Assembly: GCF_042655485.1 (NCBI RefSeq) | Contig: NZ_JBHSMC010000005.1 | Span: 100,366-164,365 of the forward strand | Origin: Lederbergia graminis | Lineage (GTDB): Bacteria > Bacillota > Bacilli > Bacillales > Bacillaceae_C | Reading direction: 5' to 3' | DNA length: 64,000 nucleotides | Shown here: positions 19,271-26,901 of the stretch, one piece after another | Layout: every line of letters begins with the position of its first letter | How positions within the stretch are numbered: the first letter of the stretch is position 1 | The notes under the pieces: generated by a model | The model's database searches: none | What the model was told of the DNA's origin: nothing | What the model saw: the letters and a program-made list of their open reading frames with translations, nothing else | Made by a program: the position numbers and the translations under genes

Positions 19271-19536
19271 TATTCATCGTCCTCTGCATCTTGAAAAGTT
19301 CGTTTTGGTTTTACTAGAATACTGCATATAATAAAACCGATTATTGCGCCTCCTAAACCGAAAAACAATGGCTTTGGTGGATCATTAGGTGCAATAAAAT
19401 ACCCAACTAACGTCGTTACACTACATATTAGAAGTGATAGTACTAGGTCTTTAATATTAACAAGGTCTTCCCATACCTCCACATTGTTCCTATCTTTATC
19501 GATAATTATCCGATTACTATCTCGATTATTTCCCAT
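19270..19536 (-). CDS. Small two-helix membrane protein, first gene of the mevalonate operon
   Basis: Unassigned protein of 88 residues. A charged N-terminus (NNRDSNRIIIDKDRNNVEV) is followed by two hydrophobic segments (VLSLLICSVTTLVGYFIA and PLFFGLGGAIIGFIICSIL) and a charged tail. It sits where TctB would be expected next to a TctA permease, but it is shorter than TctB and has half the helices. A small transporter subunit is the natural guess. I start at ATG 19536, eight bases after AAAGAGG. The in-frame TTG at 19560 overlaps poorly with any ribosome site. Confidence 0.7.
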   Translation of the reverse strand: MGNNRDSNRIIIDKDRNNVEVWEDLVNIKDLVLSLLICSVTTLVGYFIAPNDPPKPLFFGLGGAIIGFIICSILVKPKRTFQDAEDDE

Positions 19537-19609
19537 TATCAAAACCTCTTTCTCTTTCAAACCTTCATACCTAGTTTCAGTACAATTGAAAAGGATTATT
19601 CACAAACTT

Positions 19610-19638
19610 ATTATATTGATATTGAGAATCATTATCAA
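19610..19638 (-). promoter_or_regulatory. Sigma-A promoter with overlapping Fur box
   Basis: On the - strand TTGATA (19638-19633), 17 bases and TATAAT (19615-19610) make a near-consensus promoter about 67 bases before the first operon gene. Positions 19623-19637 read TGAGAATCATTATCA on the + strand, 14 of 15 matches to the B. subtilis Fur 7-1-7 consensus TGATAATNATTATCA. The box overlaps the -35 and spacer, the geometry expected for repression by Fur-Fe2+. Confidence 0.8.
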
Positions 19639-19788
19639 CTATATTGTTGATAACTTCACAATATCTCATATATAAAATTATTTGCACAGTATATTAAAAA
19701 ATTTTAGTTCTTTAAGAAGTGCATATGATTAGCTTTACCGTTATTAGTTACATTATATTAAGGTATATAATATTGATGGAGGTTGATA

Positions 19789-20256
19789 ATGATGTCATCT
19801 ATATCCTTACAACATTTTCAATTTGCTAGAAGTGGAACATTAGGTTTGCTGAAAGGAATAAATGAAACAAAATGGGATGAGCAACCTATTGGATTTCCCA
19901 ATAATATCCGATGGAATGCTGGGCATATTTTTGTTTCAGCTGAATTCTTTTTACATCAAGCGGATGAAGAGTATGAAATGAAGCATGGTGATTGGGCGGG
20001 GCTTTTTGCTACTGGTACAAAACCAGCAGATTGGAGCAATAATATTCCTAGTGCTTCTGATATTATTTCAGCTCTTGAAGAGCAAGCTAAACGAGTTGAA
20101 GCTCATTTCAGAGATAAAACTGTGAATAGCGCAAGTAAATCAGTCACAATAGGTCCACTTGAAATGAATACTGTTGACGCTTTAGTTCAGTTTAATACAT
20201 TTCATGAAGGAAATCATATAGGCATCATAAAATCGCTAAACAATGTTTTAAAGTAA
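19789..20256 (+). CDS. DinB/YfiT-family four-helix protein
   Basis: DinB-like protein of about 156 residues. The metal-binding His triad is visible: NAGHIF in the first half and FHEGNHIG near the C-terminus. Family members act as thiol-dependent S-transferases or damage-induced proteins, but most, including this one, have no known substrate. ATG 19789 lies six bases after GGAGG. The in-frame TTG at 19783 is too close. It is divergent from the mevalonate operon and co-directional with the HesB-like gene 27 bases on. Confidence 0.8.
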   Translation: MMSSISLQHFQFARSGTLGLLKGINETKWDEQPIGFPNNIRWNAGHIFVSAEFFLHQADEEYEMKHGDWAGLFATGTKPADWSNNIPSASDIISALEEQAKRVEAHFRDKTVNSASKSVTIGPLEMNTVDALVQFNTFHEGNHIGIIKSLNNVLK

Positions 20257-20283
20257 TCCACACCACTACGGAGGAATCTATCA

Positions 20284-20583
20284 ATGAAATGTAAATTAAA
20301 TCGAAACGCAGCAAAATACTTCAAAAAGTTGTTAGCTACGGAAGAGGCAGAAGGAAAGATGATTAGAGTGTTTGTAACTCATCAACATGGTGACCATGCG
20401 CACTATGATTATATGTTAGATACACCAACTGAAAACGATGAAGTGGTTCATACCGATAAAGAAATTGATATTATTTTGGAAAAAAACAACCCATTCTTAG
20501 ATGGAGTTTGGCTACAGTATTTTTATGTTCCAAGAGAAGAAATGTCTATTACAAATCCTTCATTTGGACATCATCATCATTAA
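20284..20583 (+). CDS. HesB/IscA-fold protein lacking the cluster cysteines
   Basis: Protein of 99 residues resembling the HesB/YadR/YneR branch of the Fe-S biosynthesis fold (KCKLNRNAAKYFKKLLATEE, VFVTHQHGDHAHYDYML). The only cysteine is at residue 3. The CxnCGC signature of IscA/SufA is missing, so it is unlikely to assemble clusters in the usual way. It ends in GHHHH and has several other His residues, so metal binding is possible. A good ribosome site, ACGGAGGA, precedes ATG. Confidence 0.7.
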   Translation: MKCKLNRNAAKYFKKLLATEEAEGKMIRVFVTHQHGDHAHYDYMLDTPTENDEVVHTDKEIDIILEKNNPFLDGVWLQYFYVPREEMSITNPSFGHHHH

Positions 20584-20700
20584 GTTCTTTTAGGCATTAA
20601 CCAAATGTCATATCGAACAATGCGCATGTAATAATAGTGCAAAGGAGAGACAGATCGCTTTCCCATAAGCCCTCTGGTATTTCCTCCGATTATTAAAATT

Positions 20701-20755
20701 AAAATAAGATCTGAGCTTCCTTGAAGAAATTCAAGTAAAAGTTCAGATCTTATTT
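20701..20755. terminator. Bidirectional terminator between the HesB-like gene and trpG
   Basis: Long inverted repeat AAAATAAGATCTGA / TCAGATCTTATTTT with A and T tracts on both sides, so it can serve both converging genes. Confidence 0.85.
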
Positions 20756-20800
20756 TTTATCTATTAAAGCATTATACGAAAGAAGGTTACTTCTTACGTT

Positions 20801-21382
20801 TCATACTCTCACTCTAATTTCATTTAAGAAATTGCTTAACATTTGTTTTCCTGTCTCTGTTCCCACTGACTCTGGATGAAATTGTAATCCATATAATGGA
20901 TATTTTTCGTGCACCATCGCCATAATTTCTTGATCATCATTAGATGTAGCGGTTACTTTCAATTCATCAGGTAACGTAGTTTTTTCTACAATTAATGAAT
21001 GATAACGCATTACATCTAGAGGATTTGGTAATTGTTCAAAGATACCTTCCTCTCCATGTGTTATAGAAGAAATTTTACCGTGCATGACCTTCTCGGCTTT
21101 TTCTACTCTTGCTCCAAATGCATAACCGATGGATTGATGGCCTAAACAAATTCCTAATATTGGTATTTTTTTATATAAAGACTTAATGATGTCGACACAT
21201 ATTCCTGCATTTTCAGGCCGACCTGGTCCTGGGGATAATACGATTGCTTCTGGATTTAAGTCTTCAATTTCTTTGATAGTTACCTTATCATTTCGCTTAA
21301 CAACGATTTCTTCACCAAGCTCACCTAAATACTGATATAGATTAAAAGTGAATGAGTCATAATTATCGATAAGTAAAATCAT
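20801..21382 (-). CDS. trpG: Anthranilate synthase component II (glutamine amidotransferase)
   Basis: Class I amidotransferase of 193 residues supplying ammonia to TrpE. The triad is present: Cys in GICLGHQSIG, and His/Glu in LQFHPESVGT. The oxyanion region SPGPGRPENAG is intact. The start overlaps the trpE stop (ATGA). Bacillus-type PabA doubles for folate synthesis. Here the Trp T-boxes upstream argue for tryptophan use, though a shared role with a PabB encoded elsewhere is possible. Confidence 0.93.
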   Translation of the reverse strand: MILLIDNYDSFTFNLYQYLGELGEEIVVKRNDKVTIKEIEDLNPEAIVLSPGPGRPENAGICVDIIKSLYKKIPILGICLGHQSIGYAFGARVEKAEKVMHGKISSITHGEEGIFEQLPNPLDVMRYHSLIVEKTTLPDELKVTATSNDDQEIMAMVHEKYPLYGLQFHPESVGTETGKQMLSNFLNEIRVRV

Positions 21383-22773
21383 TTGTCTTCCTCCAAAAAT
21401 GCTCTTAGTTTATGAATCGTTTCTTCATATTCTTTTTGAGGTACAGAATCATACACAATACCAGCACCTGCTTGAATATAAACTTGATTATCTTTAATAA
21501 ACGCAGTTCTAATTGCTAATGCAAAATCCATATTACCATTTGCTGATAAATACCCAACAGCTCCTGAGTAGACTCCACGTTTTACATCTTCTAATTCATT
21601 AATTATTTCCATTGCTCTTATCTTCGGTGCACCAGAGACAGTACCAGCAGGTAAGCATGCAATTAAAGCATCAATTGGTGAATAAGCTGAAGTAAGTTCT
21701 CCGCTCACTTCTGAAACAATGTGCATCACATGTTTATATTTTTCAATCTTCATATACTTATCAATCTGTACAGACCCAAATTCACTAACTCTCCCAATAT
21801 CATTACGACCAAGGTCTACTAACATTCGATGTTCAGCCAATTCTTTTTCATCTGCAAGTAATTCTAGCTCCAGTTGCTTATCTTCTTCCTGCGTATTTCC
21901 ACGTGGCCTAGTCCCTGCAATTGGATTTGTTATTACTTTATTGTCCGTAGCTTTAATTAAACTTTCAGGTGATACGCCAGCAACAATAAAGTCGTCAAAA
22001 TCAAAGTAATACATATAGGGTGAAGGGTTCTTCACTCTCAACTTTCTGTAAAAGGAAAAAGCCTCTCCTTCAATCGTAGCTTTCATACGCTGTGATAACA
22101 CAACTTGGAAAATATCTCCTTCTACAATGTATTCTTTCGCTTTTTTTACCATTTGTATAAAATCATCTTCTGTAATTGTAGATTCATAAGCGGAAATGTT
22201 CACTGGTAATTGATCCATTTCTTTACCATCTTGAATTTCAGCTTTAATGTCTTGAAGTCGTGATTGCAATTGCTCACTTGTCGTACTTTCACGTAGCGGT
22301 GTAGCTACTAAGTATACTTTCTGCTCTAAATGATCAAATACGATGACTTCTTCAAACATCATGAAATGCACGTCAGGAATTTGCAATTCATCTTTTGGAA
22401 TTTCTCCAATTTGTTCATAATGACGTACAACATCATACCCAACAAATCCTACCGCACCACCAATAAAAGGAATCTTTTCCTTACCAACAGAAATTTCCTT
22501 TGGCATTATGTCTTTTAACAATTCTAATGGTTTTTGAGATATCGGTTCTTCTCCTTCCTCCGTTACAAGAATAGAACCATATTCATACCCTTTTAATTCA
22601 AAAGTAGGTTGTGCTCCAATAAAAGAATAACGACCAGAATTTTCATGTTTTAACGAACTTTCAAGTAAAAACTTTTTCTTCCCAGATAACCGTTGATAAA
22701 TGGAAATAGGTGTCAATGTATCTCCTTGCAATTCCTCCACAAAATAATTACTTTCACTAATTGTCTTTATCAT
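21379..22773 (-). CDS. trpE: Anthranilate synthase component I
   Basis: Chorismate-using enzyme of 464 residues making anthranilate with TrpG. The C-terminal chorismate-binding domain carries PAGTVSGAPKIRAMEI, FSFYRKLRVKNPSPYM, NPIAGTRPRG and QAGAGIVYDSVP. PAGTVSGAPK favours TrpE over PabB. The N-terminal LLESSLKHENSGRYSFIG corresponds to the tryptophan feedback site. No trpDCFBA genes follow, so the rest of the pathway is elsewhere. A clean AAAGGAG ribosome site precedes ATG. Two tandem T-boxes control it. Confidence 0.93.
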   Translation of the reverse strand: MIKTISESNYFVEELQGDTLTPISIYQRLSGKKKFLLESSLKHENSGRYSFIGAQPTFELKGYEYGSILVTEEGEEPISQKPLELLKDIMPKEISVGKEKIPFIGGAVGFVGYDVVRHYEQIGEIPKDELQIPDVHFMMFEEVIVFDHLEQKVYLVATPLRESTTSEQLQSRLQDIKAEIQDGKEMDQLPVNISAYESTITEDDFIQMVKKAKEYIVEGDIFQVVLSQRMKATIEGEAFSFYRKLRVKNPSPYMYYFDFDDFIVAGVSPESLIKATDNKVITNPIAGTRPRGNTQEEDKQLELELLADEKELAEHRMLVDLGRNDIGRVSEFGSVQIDKYMKIEKYKHVMHIVSEVSGELTSAYSPIDALIACLPAGTVSGAPKIRAMEIINELEDVKRGVYSGAVGYLSANGNMDFALAIRTAFIKDNQVYIQAGAGIVYDSVPQKEYEETIHKLRAFLEEDK

Positions 22774-22802
22774 CTAAGTATCTCCTTTCGGCTCTATGAA
22801 AT

Positions 22803-23060
22803 AAAAAAGTCCTCTATACACAATTAGTCATTGTATATAGAGGACGATTGGACTGACCGTGGTGCCACCTCAATTGGAGCATAATTGCTCCCGCTCAACA
22901 GGTAAATTTCATACCTTTCCATTAACGGTGGATGCCGTGCAACCATACTGTTAATTCAGGCTGCCTCTCATAAGTCCATTCCACGGAATGTTCATACCGG
23001 TTCCCAGCTAACCCGGCTCTCTGAAATGAACATACTCCATGTACTACTCTTAATCATCGA
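22803..23060 (-). promoter_or_regulatory. Trp T-box leader, promoter-distal copy
   Basis: tRNA-sensing leader. On the - strand it shows GAGTAGTAC, AGAGAG, then GAA-TGG-A with specifier UGG (Trp) at 22978-22976. The T-box AGGTGGCACCACGG gives UGGC, matching discriminator G of tRNA-Trp. The terminator GTCCTCTATA.../...TATAGAGGAC is followed by TTTTTT. Transcription of trpEG should continue when uncharged tRNA-Trp binds. Confidence 0.92.
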
Positions 23061-23071
23061 TTTATTAAAAT

Positions 23072-23352
23072 ATTTTTTTTATACACAAAAAGGGCCTCTA
23101 TCCATAAAAAGGACGAGAGACCCGTGGTGCCACCTTTATTAGCTAAATACTTTAGCTCACTTTCCTATTACCTGTAAGATAATATTGTCTCTTATAACGA
23201 TGAGACTGTTCGCCAAAGCCTACTACATTCGTTAAATCGGTTCGGTTTGGGGGCTCGGAAGTCCATTCGCTTAGCATCCACACTGATTTTCACCAACCAT
23301 CAGCTCTCTACAAGTTTCAGCTAAGGTACTACTCTTCGTCATTGCCGAAGTT
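23072..23352 (-). promoter_or_regulatory. Trp T-box leader, promoter-proximal copy
   Basis: Second complete T-box directly upstream of the first. GAGTAGTACC, AGAGAG and GAA-TGG-A are seen, with specifier UGG at 23265-23263. The T-box is AAGGTGGCACCACGG. It has its own terminator GGGTCTCT.../AGAGGCCC with a T run. Both copies must antiterminate for trpEG expression, giving a tighter switch. It fills the gap up to arsC. Confidence 0.92.
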
Positions 23353-23396
23353 ATATTAGCTTTATAATAATGATAGTTAATTCAAAAGTCAATAAT

Positions 23397-23816
23397 TTAT
23401 TTCCCTGTTTCAGAAAATTCTTTTATTCTTGTTTCGATTTGATCACGTACCCGTTGAAAAACTTTCCATTTTTCTTCCTCTGACCCTACTGCTTTTGCAG
23501 GATCGTCAAAGCCCCAATGCCATCTTGTTTTTTCTGGAGGTGTTGTTGGACATTTATCATTTGCATCTCCACAGAGTGTGACAATATAATCTGCCTTTTC
23601 TAATAATGATTTGTCAATGATATCTGAAGTTTGAAAAGAAATATCCACTTCAACTTCTGCCATTGCTTTCACAGCGTTTGGATTTAGTCCATGTGATTCA
23701 ATTCCTGCAGAATATACTTCAAATCTATCCCCAAGATATTTCTTTCCAAAACCTTCTGCCATCTGACTTCTGCATGAATTTCCAGTACATAAAAAGTATA
23801 TTATTTTCTTATCCAT
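23397..23816 (-). CDS. arsC: Arsenate reductase, thioredoxin-coupled
   Basis: LMW-phosphatase-fold arsenate reductase of 139 residues, the usual length. The P-loop CTGNSCRS carries the catalytic Cys. The relay cysteines are in VTLCGDANDKCP. It reduces arsenate to arsenite for export by ArsB. I start at ATG 23816 after AGAGGAGAT. In-frame codons up to 23852 lie inside the arsB end. It is the last gene of arsRBC. Confidence 0.95.
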   Translation of the reverse strand: MDKKIIYFLCTGNSCRSQMAEGFGKKYLGDRFEVYSAGIESHGLNPNAVKAMAEVEVDISFQTSDIIDKSLLEKADYIVTLCGDANDKCPTTPPEKTRWHWGFDDPAKAVGSEEEKWKVFQRVRDQIETRIKEFSETGK

Positions 23817-23830
23817 AGATAAATCTCCTC

Positions 23831-25129
23831 TTATTGAATGATTAATAGCCATACATATAATCCGACTAACGTTACAAATAGGGTAGGAATCGTTAAGATA
23901 ATACCGACTTTAAAATAATAACCCCACGAGATATGAACTCCTTTTGTTTTCAGAACATGCAACCACAATAAGGTAGCTAATGAACCGATAGGAGTAATTT
24001 TAGGACCTAAATCAGAGCCAATTATATTTGCATATATAAGTGCTTCTCTTGTAATTCCAATAGTATTAGTATCATAGATTGCTAGCGCATCTATCATTAC
24101 TGTCGGTAAATTATTCATGATAGATGATAATATAGCAGCAATAAACCCCATACTAATCGTTGCAACAAATAAGCCTTGATCAGCAGTATACTGAATAATA
24201 TCTGTAAGTACATTTGTTAAGCCAACATTTCTAAGTCCATAAACAACTACATACATTCCGATTGAAAAGAAGACGATTGACCATGGAGCTCCTTTTATGA
24301 CGGACTTTGTATTTATCGCAGGTCTATTATGTGCTGCTATTAGAAATATGATGGCAATTATTCCAGCAATAACTGAAACTGGCACACGGAAAAATTCACT
24401 CGTGAAATAACCTATAAGTAAAATGGTTAGGACAAACCAAGATATACGAAACATCTTTTTATCTCTTATTGCGTCATTTGGTGTTTTCAATTGACTTATA
24501 TCATATTCTTTTGGAATACTCTTGCGGAAAAATAAATATAAAACAGTAATACTTGCTAATAAACTAAAAATATTAGGAACTATCATGCGAAAAGCATACT
24601 CAGCAAATCCAATTCCAAAAAAATCAGCCGAAACTATATTAACGAGATTACTCACAACAAGTGGTAGCGAAGTTGTATCCGCAATAAATCCCGACGCCAT
24701 GATAAATGGTAGAATCATTTTTTCTTTAAAATGAAGTGTACGGACCATAGCAAGTACAATCGGTGTTAAAATAAGCGCAGCGCCATCATTAGCAAATAAA
24801 CCGGCCACTAGAGCACCTAAAATGATGACTAGCAAAAACATTTTTACACCACTGCCTGCTGATATTCTTGCCATATGCAATGCAGCCCATTCAAAAAATC
24901 CAATTTCATCTAAAATCAAACTAATAATGATTAATGCTACAAATGTAAGTGTTGCATTCCAAACGATACTAGTTACATCCATTACATCACTAAATGTAAC
25001 TACATTAAAAAGTAATGCTAGTAGTGCACCACCACATGCTGACCAACCTATTGATAAGCCCTTAGGCTGCCAAATAACAAAAATGAGTGTAACGATAAAA
25101 ATCGTAATTGCCAAAAAAACGGACATCAT
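23831..25129 (-). CDS. arsB: Arsenite efflux permease
   Basis: ArsB/NhaD-superfamily membrane carrier of 432 residues with about eleven helices. GLFANDGAALILTPIVLAMV, SGFIADTTSLPLVVSNLVN and SDLGPKITPIGSLATLLWL are typical ArsB segments. It expels arsenite and antimonite, driven by proton motive force or an ArsA ATPase. No arsA is present. It starts 12 bases after arsR, with AAAGGGGA before ATG. Confidence 0.94.
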   Translation of the reverse strand: MMSVFLAITIFIVTLIFVIWQPKGLSIGWSACGGALLALLFNVVTFSDVMDVTSIVWNATLTFVALIIISLILDEIGFFEWAALHMARISAGSGVKMFLLVIILGALVAGLFANDGAALILTPIVLAMVRTLHFKEKMILPFIMASGFIADTTSLPLVVSNLVNIVSADFFGIGFAEYAFRMIVPNIFSLLASITVLYLFFRKSIPKEYDISQLKTPNDAIRDKKMFRISWFVLTILLIGYFTSEFFRVPVSVIAGIIAIIFLIAAHNRPAINTKSVIKGAPWSIVFFSIGMYVVVYGLRNVGLTNVLTDIIQYTADQGLFVATISMGFIAAILSSIMNNLPTVMIDALAIYDTNTIGITREALIYANIIGSDLGPKITPIGSLATLLWLHVLKTKGVHISWGYYFKVGIILTIPTLFVTLVGLYVWLLIIQ

Positions 25130-25141
25130 TTTCCCCTTTTC

Positions 25142-25450
25142 CTAGTTGCATATACAACGATCTGATGATATATCTACTGAAGGCATAAGATTTACAATAT
25201 GTAAAATGACAGGATACATTTCACATTGCTTATTTAAAGAATAATAAACCCATCGCCCTCTTTTTTCTTCACTCGTTATTCCTGCATCCCGTAATTTTTT
25301 CATATGCTGACTAACAGCAGGCTGACTCATGCCTAGAAACTCCATTAATTCACAAGCACAAAAGGAATCTCGAACTAAATAGGAGATTATTTTAAGTCTT
25401 GTTTCATCACTGATAGCTTTTAATAATGAATCCATTTCTTTTATTTGCAC
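25142..25450 (-). CDS. arsR: ArsR-family metalloid-responsive repressor
   Basis: Winged-helix repressor of 102 residues. The recognition region is CACELMEFLGMSQPAVSQHMKKLRDAG, with the CxC pair at its start that binds As(III) in ArsR proteins. A further CIC at the C-terminus may be a third-site ligand. It uses GTG with AGGTGG seven bases upstream. It heads arsRBC and should autorepress through the palindrome just upstream. Confidence 0.94.
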   Translation of the reverse strand: MQIKEMDSLLKAISDETRLKIISYLVRDSFCACELMEFLGMSQPAVSQHMKKLRDAGITSEEKRGRWVYYSLNKQCEMYPVILHIVNLMPSVDISSDRCICN

Positions 25451-25467
25451 TTAATCACCACCTAATT

Positions 25468-25487
25468 ACATAAGAAAACACTTATGT
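25468..25487 (-). promoter_or_regulatory. Palindromic candidate ArsR operator
   Basis: ACATAAG-6-CTTATGT dyad about 18 bases upstream of the arsR start. Position and symmetry fit an ArsR operator (inferred). Confidence 0.6.
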
Positions 25488-25560
25488 ATAGTAACATATT
25501 TACATAGTAATTTATATACTTATTTTTTACCTCACTACTCTGACAGTTGGTTGATTTCCG

Positions 25561-25892
25561 CTGCAGGAGCTCGCTTTCCGCGGGCTTCGAAAAGCAAAAG
25601 GCGCTTGGGACTTGAAGGAAGGCTAATTTCGCAACATCCTGTTGGCAAGCTCAAACAGCGACGTCCTGTCGCTTCGCCTGCATTAGTACATCCGTGTACG
25701 TCGCAACGCCTCCCTGACCCGCCCCGTGCGGGCCCGCGACAAGCAAAAGTTCTGAGAAAAAGAAAGGCGTTCTTTGCTTTCATATCTCAGGTTATTTACT
25801 TCGAGCCGATATCGCCTGCAGCTAGACAAGGTTCAGAAGCCTCCTCGGCGCTTTTTGCGCCTGTCTAGCTCAGGCTCCTAGCGGCTAGCGAA
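25561..25892 (+). repeat. GC-rich dispersed repeat, long copy (family A)
   Basis: Same landmarks as 9712-9914 in opposite orientation: CGCTTTCCGCGGG, GGGACTTGAAGG, CGCAACATCCT, TCGAGCCGATA, AGCTAGACAAGG, GCCTCCTCGGCG and TAGCGGCTAGCGAA. Between CATCCT and GGTTATTT it holds about 150 extra GC-rich bases (roughly 25641-25788) with short inverted repeats such as GACGTCCTGTCGC and CGGGCCCGCG. Open frames through it look like artefacts of high GC. It occupies most of the gap between arsR and ytpR. Confidence 0.8.
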
Positions 25893-26092
25893 CTCGACAT
25901 TCCTTCCCCTACAATCAACATAGTGTTACAGTTTAAAAAAATAAATATTAATATACAAACAAAAAATCGTGCATTATCATAAAGTTGTAAGTGGGAAAAA
26001 CATACAATTAAAAATGAACGATTTTACATTAATATTCATTGTTACTTTTTATATAAAGGCTCTGTTAAAGTTCATTGTTGTTATCAACTTAG

Positions 26093-26225
26093 TTGATTGT
26101 AGCGGATGTACACGAGACTCCTGCGGGAACAGCACGAGCCGAAGATCCACTTGGCAAAGCGGTTTTCTTTGCCAAGTTAGCTGAGGCCGTGCCCGCGGAA
26201 AGCGAGTGTACAGGAGCGAAAATCA
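26093..26225. repeat. Dispersed intergenic repeat (family C), hairpin-rich
   Basis: GCGGATGTACACGAGACTCCTGCGGGA ... GCCCGCGGAAAGCGAGTGTACAGGAGCG forms a long imperfect hairpin with an inner CTTGGCAAAG/CTTTGCCAAG stem. The GACTCCTGCGGGA and GCGGAAAGCGA motifs are common in intergenic repeats of Bacillaceae, from general knowledge. A related piece is at 63740-63790 in reverse (TCCCGCAGGAGTCTTCG). Confidence 0.7.
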
Positions 26226-26265
26226 AAACCAGTAGAGAAAACGCAGAAGTTTTCTTTACTGGTTT
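26226..26265 (-). terminator. Terminator of ytpQR
   Basis: CCAGTAAAGAAAAC / GTTTTCTCTACTGG on the - strand, followed by TTTTGATTTT, just after ytpR. Confidence 0.85.
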
Positions 26266-26298
26266 CAGTTTATGAACTTATTAGTTAGTTTATCGTTG

Positions 26299-26901
26299 TT
26301 AGAATTTGAATTCTTCTCCGACTTTATATTGTTCGTCTTCTAAAACTAAAATACCTTTCTCTTGTGGGGCATTTGGTAGTTCTAGTTCTCTCGCTGCGCA
26401 AATCATACCGCTAGATGGGACACCACGTAGTTCGGCATCCTTTATCACTAATCCGCTTGGCATTACTGCTCCCACTTTCGCTACTACTACTTTTTGTCCT
26501 GCTTCGACATTAGGAGCACCACATACAATTTGTAACTCTTCTGTTCCTACATCGACTGTACACACACTTAATTTGTCTGCATTCGGGTGCTTCTCTTTTT
26601 GCTTAACATAGCCGACTACAAATTTAGGTGAAAAATCAGCTTCTATTTTCTCATCAATGCCATTTTGTTCAAGAGCTTTATTCAGTTTAGACACAATATC
26701 ATCGTTTAATTCTACTACCCCATTTGCATCTAGTTGCACATAGTTTGATGCATTAAAGATATTGAATCCACCTGTTTTATTTGTTTTTGCATCAAAAATA
26801 CGAGCTACATCGCCTTTTCGTTCAAAAGTTTTATTTTCAACTTCATTTATACTAATTAAAATTACATCTCCGATACCATTTCGATTATAAAATACGTTCA
26901 T
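26299..26901 (-). CDS. ytpR: YtpR-family tRNA-binding domain protein
   Basis: Protein of 200 residues. The C-terminal ~110 residues form an OB-fold tRNA-binding domain of the EMAP-II/PheT-B2 type (FVVGYVKQKEKHPNADKLSV, QIVCGAPNVEAGQKVVVA, LRGVPSSGMICAARELEL). The N-terminal ~85 residues are the YtpR-specific domain. The function in cells is unknown. Non-specific tRNA or RNA binding is likely from the fold. The start overlaps the ytpQ stop (TAATG). Confidence 0.92.
   Translation of the reverse strand: MNVFYNRNGIGDVILISINEVENKTFERKGDVARIFDAKTNKTGGFNIFNASNYVQLDANGVVELNDDIVSKLNKALEQNGIDEKIEADFSPKFVVGYVKQKEKHPNADKLSVCTVDVGTEELQIVCGAPNVEAGQKVVVAKVGAVMPSGLVIKDAELRGVPSSGMICAARELELPNAPQEKGILVLEDEQYKVGEEFKF

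Noticed and set aside
20801..22773. Calling the amidotransferase and synthase genes pabA and pabB
   Set aside because: PAGTVSGAPK and two Trp T-boxes favour trpEG. A shared folate role for TrpG remains possible.
22990..23000. A UGA-like triplet in Stem I of the promoter-distal T-box taken as its specifier
   Set aside because: Correct alignment to the GAA-NNN-A pattern places the specifier at UGG (22978-22976), as in the other copy and in the leuS T-box.
25551..25868. Open frames on both strands in the GC-rich repeat
   Set aside because: High GC removes stops by chance. The sequence is a dispersed repeat whose other copies are not open.
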